Part shown: in pieces, positions 8,803-17,207 of the stretch
Numbering within the stretch: the first letter of the stretch is position 1
Layout: every line of letters starts with the position of its first letter
Origin: Neobacillus bataviensis
GTDB lineage: Bacteria > Bacillota > Bacilli > Bacillales_B > DSM-18226
Assembly: GCF_019969725.1 (NCBI RefSeq)
Contig: NZ_JAHXYW010000005.1
Coordinates: 124,001-188,000 of the forward strand
Direction of reading: 5' to 3'
DNA length: 64,000 bases
Notes under the pieces: model-generated
Told to the model about the DNA's origin: nothing
Database searches by the model: none
The model's input: only the letters and a program-made list of their open reading frames with translations
Translations under genes and position numbers: made by a program

Positions 8803-9855
8803 TCAACTACAGTTCAAGTACTCTTTCAATGTATTACTTACCATTTGCTCTAAAGAGAAATCGGTCTGGACTTTTCTTAAAGCATTTTCAATAAATTGCT
8901 TCCTAATCACTTCATTTGATTCAATATCTAAAATCTTTGAACAGAAGTCTTCTACTGAATGCTCATTAATAAGGAAACCAGTCTTATTTCCAATTATCGC
9001 TTCACCAATCCCGCCTTTATTTATGGAAATGATTGGTGTTCCAACCGCCATCGCCTCTAATATAACCATCGGAAATACTTCTCGGTAGGATGTAAGTAAT
9101 AAAAGATCCATTTCTCTAATAAACTCCTCTGGTTGGTAAACGGGGCCGACCATCTTGATCTTGTGAACAAGATCTTGTGATTGGATCATATCCTTTATCT
9201 TTTCTTTTACAGGTCCATCACCTGCAATATAAAACTTGATATTAGGTATATGGCGAAGCTGATGGGCAATTTTGATAAATAGCTCATGATTCTTTTCTTC
9301 AGATAACCTGGCTAATATCCCAACCTTAAACAACTCACCCTTATCTTTGTTGTGAAAGGCGAACTGCATTAAATCAACACCATTATAAATGGTGGTAATT
9401 TTACTCGGGGTTATTCCAGCTTTGACGAGATTTTCCTTTTCAAAATCACTGACAGTGATGATTCTTTCAACATATTTATTTAATATATGTTTAAAAATAG
9501 TCGGATATTTTTCCTCAAGAACCGTAATATTATGTTTTGTATAAACAATCTTGAATTTCTTTTTTGTTAACTTCTGAATTGCAATACAGTAAAGGACCAT
9601 CCTCAAGCTATTCGCATGGACAACATCTATTTGTTTGTCACTAATCAAATTTCGCAGTTTTTTTAAATTGTGCAGATGCTTTGTTCTACTAATTTCAATA
9701 AAGTTGTTCTTATGTTTGATTTTCTCGTACAACTCTCCAGAACCAGCGGCATAGTGAAAAGAAATGTTAGGGTGTTGTAATTGATTCTCTAATTTACAAA
9801 AATACATTTCTGCCCCGCCTAAAATTAACTTATCGGTTATGACTAGAATATTCAT
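8803..9855 (-). CDS. Family 4 glycosyltransferase (GT-B fold)
   Basis: This protein of about 350 residues begins MNILVITDKLILGGAEMYF, the glycine-rich acceptor loop of GT4 enzymes. IYNGVDLMQF lies at the domain hinge. LLLTSYREVFPMVILEAMAVGTPIIS is the conserved E-x7-E donor site. The start was moved to ATG 9855 because the fold begins exactly there; upstream ATGs at 9864 and 9876 overlap the ribosome site. It overlaps the polymerase gene by 26 bp, showing tight coupling. Donor sugar unknown. Confidence 0.88.
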   Translation of the reverse strand: MNILVITDKLILGGAEMYFCKLENQLQHPNISFHYAAGSGELYEKIKHKNNFIEISRTKHLHNLKKLRNLISDKQIDVVHANSLRMVLYCIAIQKLTKKKFKIVYTKHNITVLEEKYPTIFKHILNKYVERIITVSDFEKENLVKAGITPSKITTIYNGVDLMQFAFHNKDKGELFKVGILARLSEEKNHELFIKIAHQLRHIPNIKFYIAGDGPVKEKIKDMIQSQDLVHKIKMVGPVYQPEEFIREMDLLLLTSYREVFPMVILEAMAVGTPIISINKGGIGEAIIGNKTGFLINEHSVEDFCSKILDIESNEVIRKQFIENALRKVQTDFSLEQMVSNTLKEYLNCS

Positions 9856-11146
9856 GGTTACCATCGCTCCGTCCATAATTAACATTCAATTTTATTTTTG
9901 GTTTAGAGGAAATTATGGCAGATAAAAAAGATGCTTTTTTCTTTTCACTTTTTAGAGAGTATTTTTCTTTATGAAAATAAGTGGCCAAAATTGCCAGATA
10001 CATAAAAAACATGTCGTTAATAATGACAGAAAGGAATGCCATTTGAAGAATGAACCCTACAAATGTTAAGAATAGGTAGGGTTTCTTTTTAATTAATTTC
10101 ATTTGATAAATTTCAACAAACACTAATAAGATAAATAGACAAAAGCACGTTATTCCTAATAATCCCGACTCCGACAATATTTCCAAAAATGTGTTATGAA
10201 CTAGCAAGCTAGTTCCATATTGGAAGAAGTTGTAATCAGAAAAATTAAAGGCTCCAATTCCAAAAAACATATGTGAAGTAAAGTAATCCCATGCTCTCCC
10301 CCATAATTCTAGCCGACCACTTCCACCATCCTGTGATAGGTCTCCAACTCTCGATTGTAAAATTCCGAATATATCAAAATGCAGATAGACGATTGTAATA
10401 TATACAGAAACCAATAATGAAACAGTTAAACCCACTATTAATTTTAATTGCTTCATTGGGTTATTGATTACTATATAAATCAGTACGAGAAATGCCATGA
10501 TTAATATTCCGCCTCTGGAAAAGGTTAATAGATTTGCAATAATGCAGAGCAGCAATCCAAGCTTATTTTTTAACGAATTAGAGTTACAAAGAAAATAAGA
10601 AAAGAAGAGTGTATTATAAAACACAAAGAAATTAGGATCCTGCACCAGTCCAATTAATCGGGGGTAATCTCTGTCTAACAAAACTCCGAATTGGTAAACT
10701 CTATCTCCTTCGAACACAAAACCAAGACTTTTTAATCCAACAAAATAAAGAGTCAAACTTGCAACATTAAATAGGATCCCAGCATCTGCAATAGCTCTTT
10801 CAATCACTAAATCTTTTGCGTTTCCAATAACAGATTTCATAATAAAATAACAAAAAATATAAAGGATGATTCCACAAATGATTCTGATACTTGAGGCAGG
10901 ATATAAGGCAAAGGACCCAGATAAGCTATACATCATGTAAAATAACAACATTGCCATTTCAAACAAATGAAGTCTTTGGAAGTAAAATGAACCGATATGA
11001 ACTGTTAAAAACAAGATCAAAAAAATCATATACGGCTTTATCGCAAAACCTACATAAATGTAATAGTTTGCCAATGTTACTAATACAAAAAGAAGGAAGA
11101 TTAAAAAGCTGTAGTTATAAGATTTTGGAGTTAATTGATTATTCAC
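9830..11146 (-). CDS. O-antigen-ligase/Wzy-like polysaccharide polymerase
   Basis: This 438-residue protein has 10-12 hydrophobic segments. The Wzy_C signature is the long outside loop with GGSGRLELWGRAWDYF, then GIGAFNFSDYNFFQ and VHNTFLEILSESGLLG near residues 270-325. It has a GTG start at 11146 behind GAGGGGG, one base from the flippase gene. The protein would join lipid-linked repeat units on the outer face of the membrane in a Wzx/Wzy pathway. The family is clear from architecture; the linkage is unknown. Confidence 0.85.
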   Translation of the reverse strand: MNNQLTPKSYNYSFLIFLLFVLVTLANYYIYVGFAIKPYMIFLILFLTVHIGSFYFQRLHLFEMAMLLFYMMYSLSGSFALYPASSIRIICGIILYIFCYFIMKSVIGNAKDLVIERAIADAGILFNVASLTLYFVGLKSLGFVFEGDRVYQFGVLLDRDYPRLIGLVQDPNFFVFYNTLFFSYFLCNSNSLKNKLGLLLCIIANLLTFSRGGILIMAFLVLIYIVINNPMKQLKLIVGLTVSLLVSVYITIVYLHFDIFGILQSRVGDLSQDGGSGRLELWGRAWDYFTSHMFFGIGAFNFSDYNFFQYGTSLLVHNTFLEILSESGLLGITCFCLFILLVFVEIYQMKLIKKKPYLFLTFVGFILQMAFLSVIINDMFFMYLAILATYFHKEKYSLKSEKKKASFLSAIISSKPKIKLNVNYGRSDGNHEYSSHNR

Positions 11147-11147
11147 C

Positions 11148-12605
11148 TTAAACCCCCTCAGGTTTCTTCGTTTTCCATCTTTGATTGATTCCTAATGTTT
11201 TTACATACTTATGGATCTTTTCTCTATTCTCTTTATCGACTAAAACCAACAATGACAATAAAACAAAATGGACCGCCATTGCTAAAAGAGGGAATGCTCC
11301 TAGAAAATAGTCGATACTGCATAAGCAAACAATAAATAAAGATACGTAAGGTACGATTACCCTTTTGGCAATAATCCAGCGATTAGGAATACAGATCCAA
11401 AAGCCGAAGAAGGCAATTGCTTCTATCACGACACCGGCAAAAGCTGCACCAACAACGCCATAAAATTTACTAAAAAGGATATAAAGGAAAACGCCAGAAA
11501 TGACCGAAATTAATTGAACAATTGTCCGATATGTTTGTAATGCTCGTGTCGTTAATCCATCAGCTAGTGCAATATTTATCGCCTGCAATGTGAGGAGTAA
11601 AGACAATATTTTCAGTGGAAGAGCGGCTTGAATCCACTTATCACTGAACAACAAGTGAATAACAAAATCTGACATATAATACAATGGTATGGTCATGGCC
11701 ATCCCGACTAAAGAAATGATTTTAAGCAGCGCAATATTGTGTCTTAAATGATCATCCAAACGATTATTATTAAAGGCCCTAAACATCACAGGGTAATAAG
11801 CCCCTGCAACTATAAATGGAATTTGCTGCAATGCTTGGGGAATTCGATAAGCGACAGCAAAAACCCCAACTTCTTTAAGGCCTATGGTGTTTTCCAATAC
11901 TAATGGTCCTAATTGCGGAAGCAATACAAACAGTAGTCCACCTAACGTAAAAGACCCTAAATTATGTAATAGTCCTTTATGAAATCGACTTTTTAAACGG
12001 ATCTTCACATTTTTACTCACTAGGTAAACCCCAATAATGCCAGCGGTTAAATAAGAAAGGCCATATAATGTGCAAATAATAAGTGGATCAAAATGAAGGA
12101 ACATTCCTAATAAAAGAGTCACTACTAAACAAGAGGAAGAAATAATCCTGATTAATCCGTTATATTGCATTTTCTCAATCAGTTGAAAATAAGTAGTTCC
12201 AATACTTTGTAAAGCAATACCTGAAACCATTGGAATCATTAAAATATAGGCTGTTTGAATTAGTTCTGGCTGTCCCGGGTGAATTATATGAAAAATAATA
12301 AATCCACATAGAAATGATGCAAAAAGCAAACCCATTCTCATTTTTACATAGGAGGAAATAAGGTTGGATATATCAACCTGTTTCTTTGAACCCTCCCTTA
12401 AGACGATGACACTTAGTCCTGCATCTGAAAAATAGCCCATAATCATGGCAAAGGCTAACACGACGCTAAACATACCATAAGTGTGTTGCTCTAAATAATG
12501 AGCTAAAACGATTAGTGCGATTGCATTTAAGCCATTGGATAATGCTGTGCTATAAAACAAATGTAAGATGTTCTTTACAATCGAATTTTTTTTTGATTTC
12601 TCCAT
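11148..12605 (-). CDS. Wzx-type oligosaccharide flippase (MATE/MVF superfamily)
   Basis: This 485-residue protein has about fourteen hydrophobic segments and begins with the characteristic FYSTALSNGLNAIALIVLAHYL, continuing with GMFSVVLAFAMIMGYFSDAG. Members flip undecaprenyl-linked repeat units to the outer leaflet. ATG 12605 follows AAGGTGG. It sits directly before the polymerase, the expected Wzx-Wzy pairing. Confidence 0.9.
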   Translation of the reverse strand: MEKSKKNSIVKNILHLFYSTALSNGLNAIALIVLAHYLEQHTYGMFSVVLAFAMIMGYFSDAGLSVIVLREGSKKQVDISNLISSYVKMRMGLLFASFLCGFIIFHIIHPGQPELIQTAYILMIPMVSGIALQSIGTTYFQLIEKMQYNGLIRIISSSCLVVTLLLGMFLHFDPLIICTLYGLSYLTAGIIGVYLVSKNVKIRLKSRFHKGLLHNLGSFTLGGLLFVLLPQLGPLVLENTIGLKEVGVFAVAYRIPQALQQIPFIVAGAYYPVMFRAFNNNRLDDHLRHNIALLKIISLVGMAMTIPLYYMSDFVIHLLFSDKWIQAALPLKILSLLLTLQAINIALADGLTTRALQTYRTIVQLISVISGVFLYILFSKFYGVVGAAFAGVVIEAIAFFGFWICIPNRWIIAKRVIVPYVSLFIVCLCSIDYFLGAFPLLAMAVHFVLLSLLVLVDKENREKIHKYVKTLGINQRWKTKKPEGV

Positions 12606-12654
12606 GAGATAGCCACCTTATTTGAACACCTTGATTCTGTCATCCAATTCCTGC

Positions 12655-13281
12655 TCAGCCTGTTTGATAAATGACTCCGAAAATTTTATTATTCGTTCTT
12701 TCTAAATTTTCCTTTGTTTTAAGAAGCTCTTCTTTCTTTGTTTTATTTTCTTTAATCACCAGAATGACTCCATCACATTGACTTGCTAGAACTTGTGAAT
12801 CTGCTGCCGTTAAATAAGGAGCAGCTTCAAAAATTACGACATCAAATTCTGATTCACAATTCCTAACCAATTCTATTATTTTATTTGTTACCCATATTTC
12901 TGAAGAATTTAGAGGAATAGGACCGGTTGGCAGAATAAACAAGCCCGGAACATACGTTTCTCTAATATGAAGTTTGATCTCATCCTCATTTACAATCACA
13001 TTCGTGAACCCACTCTGATTTTGCATCTGAAACCAATGGTGGAGAGATGGGTTACGGATATTGGCATCAACTAATAGAACTGATTTTCCCTGTTCTACAA
13101 AGGAAATGGCCAATTTAGATGAAATGATTGACTTTTCACCATCTTCACTGGTGGAGGTTACCATAAAGATCGCAGACTTTCCTTCGGAAATCGATTCTAA
13201 ATTAGTTCTTATTATCCGAATTTGTTCATTACTTATAGGATCTTGCATTATTTTTTTGGTTTGATCTTTTTTCTTAAACAC
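12655..13281 (-). CDS. CpsD/CapB-like tyrosine kinase homologue with degenerate ATP motifs
   Basis: This 208-residue P-loop protein has the layout of a bacterial tyrosine kinase: IRIIRTNLES, a P-loop region TSTSEDGEKSIISSKLA (~42-57), LLVDANIRNP (~69-78) and a Walker B-like VVIFEAAP (~148-155). Typical members read GxGKST, DxDxR and DTPP. Here they read DGEKSI, DANIR and FEAAP, and no tyrosine-rich tail is present. ATP binding or kinase activity may therefore be reduced or lost. GTG start 13281 overlaps the co-polymerase gene by 8 bp, so the pair is coupled. It may act as a structural partner of the co-polymerase; that is inference. Confidence 0.85.
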   Translation of the reverse strand: MFKKKDQTKKIMQDPISNEQIRIIRTNLESISEGKSAIFMVTSTSEDGEKSIISSKLAISFVEQGKSVLLVDANIRNPSLHHWFQMQNQSGFTNVIVNEDEIKLHIRETYVPGLFILPTGPIPLNSSEIWVTNKIIELVRNCESEFDVVIFEAAPYLTAADSQVLASQCDGVILVIKENKTKKEELLKTKENLERTNNKIFGVIYQTG

Positions 13282-14020
13282 TAATTTCCCCCCTTTTATT
13301 TTCAGTTAAGATGGTCGCCTGCTGCTTTCTTCCCTTGCTTTTATTGATAGATTTTCGTTTAATACTTTTTAATTTTACTTCCCCTAATATTGGTAATCCT
13401 CCAATACCATCAATCTCTTTAACATCCTTAATCGAATCGTCCCAATACTCCCTAAACATCGCAAGGGCAACTCCAAGAAAAATTCCGATTACGATACCGA
13501 TTGCTACATTTAATGTTAAACTCCCAACGCGCTTAATGGAGGGATCTCCATTTACAAGTGATATATCTTGAACATTTAACTGTTCACGCATTTTATTTAC
13601 AGATGTATTAGCAATGATATCGGCGCGCTTTTTAGCTTCATTCTCATCATGGTCTCTTACCACTACATTGACTATTTGTGAATTTCTATTGTTTTGAACA
13701 ACTATCTGTTCCTCTAATTTCTCCAAGTCCTTATCATTCATATCCAGCTCTTTTTGAACTGAATTCAGCACAATCGGACTTTTGATTAAATCCATTGTTG
13801 TGGCCAACAGGGTACTAAGTGCTTGTGTGTCACTATAATTACCATCATCCTTTGTGAGCTTGCCAATTATAATACCCGCAGTTGCATCATAAGTTGGCTT
13901 TAATATAAACAAGGATATGCCCATAGTAATAAGGGAAACACATATTACGGTTACAATGATAGTCACAATTCTTTTTCTAATAATACGAAAAAACTTTTTC
14001 AGATCGATTCTTTCGTCCAT
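13274..14020 (-). CDS. Wzz/YveK-type polysaccharide co-polymerase (kinase modulator)
   Basis: This 248-residue chain-length determinant has a short cytoplasmic start (DERIDLKKFFRIIRKR), a first membrane helix (~18-40), an extracellular domain rich in coiled helix (~41-165), a second helix (LNVAIGIVIGIFLGVALAMFR), and a basic cytoplasmic tail. In Firmicutes this subunit activates the separate CpsD kinase and sets chain length. ATG 14020 lies 5 nt after TTGGAGG; the upstream TTG belongs to that site. Confidence 0.9.
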   Translation of the reverse strand: MDERIDLKKFFRIIRKRIVTIIVTVICVSLITMGISLFILKPTYDATAGIIIGKLTKDDGNYSDTQALSTLLATTMDLIKSPIVLNSVQKELDMNDKDLEKLEEQIVVQNNRNSQIVNVVVRDHDENEAKKRADIIANTSVNKMREQLNVQDISLVNGDPSIKRVGSLTLNVAIGIVIGIFLGVALAMFREYWDDSIKDVKEIDGIGGLPILGEVKLKSIKRKSINKSKGRKQQATILTENKRGEISV

Positions 14021-14115
14021 ATAGACCTCCAAGAACTTTTGAATTTTATTATTCAGGAAATAATAGGGGAAATGGTATTAAAGTTTAAGAGTTTTCTAGA
14101 ATTTAAATTAATACT

Positions 14116-15129
14116 CTACTGCAATTTTTTTGCATTTTCTTCCGGTGAAGAATAATAATTATCCAGTCCCTTATCCTTAATATATTTGGGCTCGATATTC
14201 GAAAATAAACTATTCCTAGTTGACTCTTTTGAAAATTCGATTATGGTTTTTTTCGACTTTAATAAATGAACGTCCCAAATAATCCCTGCGAATTTATTAT
14301 CAGAACCACTTACTGTTATCGCTTCTTTTGTACTCTTGGAAACTTGAATTTGAAGTCCGCTAAAATCATTGCCAGAACTTTCATTTGGTACACTCATCGA
14401 ACCTTTAATGTCAATAGCACTTATACAATCATCCAATGTGAGATTTATAAAGCGATTTCCGTTAATAAAGCTATATTTATCATCCTTTGGTTTAACAGCT
14501 TCTAATTTAACCCCGGTATGGAAGCCTGCAATTTTCAAATCAGAAAAATTAACAAAACAAATGAAATGACCAGGCCCACCTGCGTATAGATGAAGGGCTG
14601 TCCCTTTATGTGATCCGCTATTGTTTAAGATGGTTACATTTTTGATTTGTGTTCGATCCGCCGACCAAATTTTTTGATTACCATCTAAATAAATAACATC
14701 TGAATCAAAGTTAGAGTGATTTATTTCGATAATCCCATTTGTGATGGACGCATTCTTTTTCAGGACAATTGCTTGGAAATTGCCTTCTATACTTAATCTA
14801 GTATTTTGATCAAACTCTAATTCAACACCCTCTTTTAATACTAACCCTTTCGAGATAATATAATTCTTATTCCCTTGCAGCCTTACTTTTCCAAGTTTCG
14901 AATCATAGCTATAATTTATGGCGTCCTGTATGGCTTTATAATCGTCTTTTGAATCTTCACCATTAGCTCCAAATTCATCGACATTAACATAATCGTTTTG
15001 TAAACTACCTGCCCTTGTTACCTCTTGGTTTCTCTTGGTCATGTTATCTTTGTCATTGAAATAAAACACAAGTATAACTGCTGCAAATATAATCGCTGAA
15101 AAATATAGAATTGTACCCCTTTTGTTCAT
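14116..15129 (-). CDS. Exported right-handed beta-helix protein (pectate-lyase superfamily fold)
   Basis: This roughly 337-residue protein has an N-terminal membrane/signal segment (GTILYFSAIIFAAVILVFYF). Then comes VDEFGANGEDSKDDYKAIQ, the start of Pectate_lyase_3/GH28-related beta-helix domains, followed by many short beta repeats. Such proteins cut, bind or organise polysaccharide. Lying second in the operon, between the epimerase and the co-polymerase, it may process or tether the secreted polymer. No catalytic residues can be named with confidence. ATG 15129 follows AGGAGC. Confidence 0.72.
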   Translation of the reverse strand: MNKRGTILYFSAIIFAAVILVFYFNDKDNMTKRNQEVTRAGSLQNDYVNVDEFGANGEDSKDDYKAIQDAINYSYDSKLGKVRLQGNKNYIISKGLVLKEGVELEFDQNTRLSIEGNFQAIVLKKNASITNGIIEINHSNFDSDVIYLDGNQKIWSADRTQIKNVTILNNSGSHKGTALHLYAGGPGHFICFVNFSDLKIAGFHTGVKLEAVKPKDDKYSFINGNRFINLTLDDCISAIDIKGSMSVPNESSGNDFSGLQIQVSKSTKEAITVSGSDNKFAGIIWDVHLLKSKKTIIEFSKESTRNSLFSNIEPKYIKDKGLDNYYSSPEENAKKLQ

Positions 15130-15204
15130 AATTGCTCCTAACAATTCATAATATCCACTTTATATGAGTTATAAATATCCACTAAAACGAACGGTGAAAT
15201 ATAG

Positions 15205-16143
15205 TTATTCCACGAATAAGTACTTTTTCTTCGATTCGCTTTCAAACCAATGATAAGTTTTAATTAGACCCTGTTGAAAGTTATGAAGTGGTTCCCAATC
15301 AAGTTCCCTTATAATCTTTGAATTATCCAGCCTTGAAAACTTGATATCACCTTTCTTAGGCTCTTGATAGATTACTTTCTTTATATTGGCCAAATTCTCC
15401 AGGATATAGATTAAATCATTAACGCTTGTCTCAGTATTTGTGGATAGATTATAGACCCCTTTCAATTCAAATTGGACACCGCGATAAATAGCATCAGCAA
15501 CATCTTCTACATAGATAAAATCCCTTGTTTGCTCTCCGTCACCATAAACATGAAGAGGATGTCCCTCTAAAACATTATTAATAAAAATGGAAATAACCCC
15601 GCCTTCGCCCACTGTTCCTTGTTTTGGACCATAGACATTTGAAAAGCGATAGCTGAGGGTTTCAACACCAAATACTTCCATCCATTTATTACAGTAAATT
15701 TCTCCAACCCATTTATTGATTCCATATGGGGATAAAGGGTTGCACAAAGCATCCTCTTTTAATGGAATTTCTTCATTAAGCCCATAAACCGCTGCTGAGG
15801 AGGCAAATACTACTTTTTTTACTCCGTATTGATCTGATAATTGCAGGATATTGGCTAAACCGAGGACATTTGAATGAGTATCCAGGTAAGGGTTCTCCAT
15901 TGATTTTGTTACATTGACTTGTGCTGCTAGATGTACAATGACATCGAACCTATTAGATTGAAATACTTCCTCACACATTGGGTCTTCTACACTAAATTGA
16001 TAAAATTTATGTTTGAATTTTACATTTTCCTTATTTCCTGTTGTGAGATTATCAATTATGGAAACTTCATGACCTTCCAAAAAAAACTTTTCTGCAACAA
16101 AAGAACCAATAAATCCATACCCACCCGTTACCAGAACCTTCAT
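15205..16143 (-). CDS. NAD-dependent UDP-sugar 4-epimerase (extended SDR)
   Basis: This 312-residue protein begins MKVLVTGGYGFIGSFVAE with the GxxGxxG nucleotide motif. It has IIDNLTTG, the HLAAQ segment, FASSAAVYG and the catalytic pair in SPYGINKW (YxxxK). The family includes GalE-like and UDP-glucuronate 4-epimerases and supplies activated sugars for the polymer. It is the first gene of the operon; ATG 16143 follows AGGGGTG. A SinR-type box lies 254 bp upstream. The exact UDP-sugar is not decided by sequence. Confidence 0.88.
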   Translation of the reverse strand: MKVLVTGGYGFIGSFVAEKFFLEGHEVSIIDNLTTGNKENVKFKHKFYQFSVEDPMCEEVFQSNRFDVIVHLAAQVNVTKSMENPYLDTHSNVLGLANILQLSDQYGVKKVVFASSAAVYGLNEEIPLKEDALCNPLSPYGINKWVGEIYCNKWMEVFGVETLSYRFSNVYGPKQGTVGEGGVISIFINNVLEGHPLHVYGDGEQTRDFIYVEDVADAIYRGVQFELKGVYNLSTNTETSVNDLIYILENLANIKKVIYQEPKKGDIKFSRLDNSKIIRELDWEPLHNFQQGLIKTYHWFESESKKKYLFVE

Positions 16144-16568
16144 GATTTCACCCCTGTATCCTATTGATTTATTGGTATATTCTCATGAAATACCTTTTAA
16201 GAAAATTTCACTGTTTGTAATATAGAACAAATCAGTTAAAAAAAATAAAATGTGTTTTTGACCAACTCTAAATTCGTTAATAAGAACATTATAATCCTTA
16301 CAATCAAAAAAGCAAATTTAAAAAAGCTGAATTTCGCTTAATTTTTTATAAAAATTGGCAATTTCCTTTAAAAAATTTAAGTTATTACGATATTTCGTTC
16401 TTCAAAAAGAACTAATTATGTTGTAAAATATAGTTAGCGAAACATAATTTTAATTAATATATTGAATTTTTTTCCAAGATAGGCTGTTTTGCTTTCTTTT
16501 TAGGAAACACTTGATAGATTACATGTTAAGTATTACTACTAAATAATTATGGTAATGAGGAGAAACTT
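16144..16568. other. Divergent AT-rich control region between the polysaccharide operon and the SinR-like gene
   Basis: No ORF with a ribosome site is visible in these 425 bp. The stretch must hold promoters for both directions, but in such AT-rich DNA I cannot place -35/-10 pairs with confidence. The clearest element is the inverted GTTCT/AGAAC box at 16397-16412. Single AGAAC half-sites also occur near 16224 and 16282. Confidence 0.6.
16397..16412. promoter_or_regulatory. SinR-type operator upstream of the polysaccharide operon
   Basis: GTTCTTCAAAAAGAAC is an inverted repeat with one perfect GTTCTYT heptamer (complement strand) and one 6/7 match. It lies between the operon and the divergent SinR/SlrR-like gene. 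B. subtilis has the same arrangement of slrR and the eps operon with SinR boxes between. Binding is inferred. Confidence 0.6.
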
Positions 16569-16922
16569 ATGATTGGAGAGCGAATAAAAAAATTAAGATA
16601 CGAAAAAGGGTATTCCATTACTGAACTTGCGGAGCTTGCAAATGTCTCTAAGTCCTATTTAAGCTATATTGAGCGTAATGTTAATAAAAACCCCTCTATT
16701 CATTTTTTAATGAAGCTAGCAAAGCCTTTAGATGTTTCCTTGGAGTTTTTACTAAATGGAGTGGATCAGTCTGCTAATGCTCCGGGTCCAAATAAGAAAG
16801 AACTATTGGACAAGGAGTGGCAATTGATTATCGAAAAGGCCATTAAAGATGGTATGAATAAGGATGATTTTAAAGAATATATGAACTTTATTAAATTTAA
16901 AAACTGGGAAAAAAATAGATGA
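16569..16922 (+). CDS. SinR/SlrR-like biofilm repressor
   Basis: This 117-residue protein has an N-terminal XRE helix-turn-helix (GERIKKLRYEKGYSITELAE, then NVSKSYLSYIERNVNKNPS) and a C-terminal SinI-like dimerisation helix pair (LDKEWQLIIEKAIKDGMNKD, then FKEYMNFIKF). This two-domain plan is that of SinR, and SlrR shares it. It is divergent from the polysaccharide operon as slrR is in B. subtilis. ATG 16569 follows GAGGAG. I expect it to bind the GTTCTYT boxes at 16397 and 1537. No separate SinI antagonist gene is seen in this window. Confidence 0.85.
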   Translation: MIGERIKKLRYEKGYSITELAELANVSKSYLSYIERNVNKNPSIHFLMKLAKPLDVSLEFLLNGVDQSANAPGPNKKELLDKEWQLIIEKAIKDGMNKDDFKEYMNFIKFKNWEKNR

Positions 16923-16957
16923 AAACGCTTTACTTATTTAAATGGTTAAAAAACCAA

Positions 16958-16986
16958 TTGACACAATGTCCTCTTTGTAGTAAATT
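16958..16986 (+). promoter_or_regulatory. Sigma-A promoter of the methionine operon
   Basis: TTGACA (16958-16963), a 17-bp spacer and TAAATT (16981-16986) lie 25 bp before the riboswitch aptamer, so transcription would start near 16993. Confidence 0.7.
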
Positions 16987-17010
16987 TTATTAATAATCTA
17001 AATATTTGTT

Positions 17011-17126
17011 TTCTTATCAAGAGAGGTTGAGGGAATGGCCCGAAGACACCTCAGCAACCTTCAATGTATTTTTCATTGAAAAGGTGCTAAGTCCTGCAAA
17101 TTATTTTTTAATTTGCGAGATAAGAA
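17011..17126 (+). ncRNA. SAM-I (S-box) riboswitch aptamer
   Basis: The leader has the S-box core: P1 strand TTCTTATC, AGAGAGGTTGAGGGA, ATGGCCCGA, CACCTCAGCAACC, a variable hairpin, AAGGTGCTAA-TCC and a closing P1 strand GATAAGAA (17119-17126). High S-adenosylmethionine stabilises P1. The 3' P1 strand ATAAGAAGA can otherwise pair with TCTTCTTAT (17158-17166) in the terminator stem, giving an antiterminator. It controls metI-metC-yitJ-metH. Confidence 0.95.
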
Positions 17127-17152
17127 GAATGACAATGTGGTCGTTTAGCAAA

Positions 17153-17181
17153 AGTCTTCTTCTTATAAGAAGGCTTTTTTT
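17153..17181 (+). terminator. Riboswitch-controlled intrinsic terminator
   Basis: AGTCTTCTT pairs with AAGAAGGCT (one G-U pair), followed by seven T. Its 5' arm overlaps the antiterminator partner of the riboswitch P1 strand. Confidence 0.9.
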
Positions 17182-17207
17182 ATTTATATAAACAAGGAGT
17201 GTGCATT

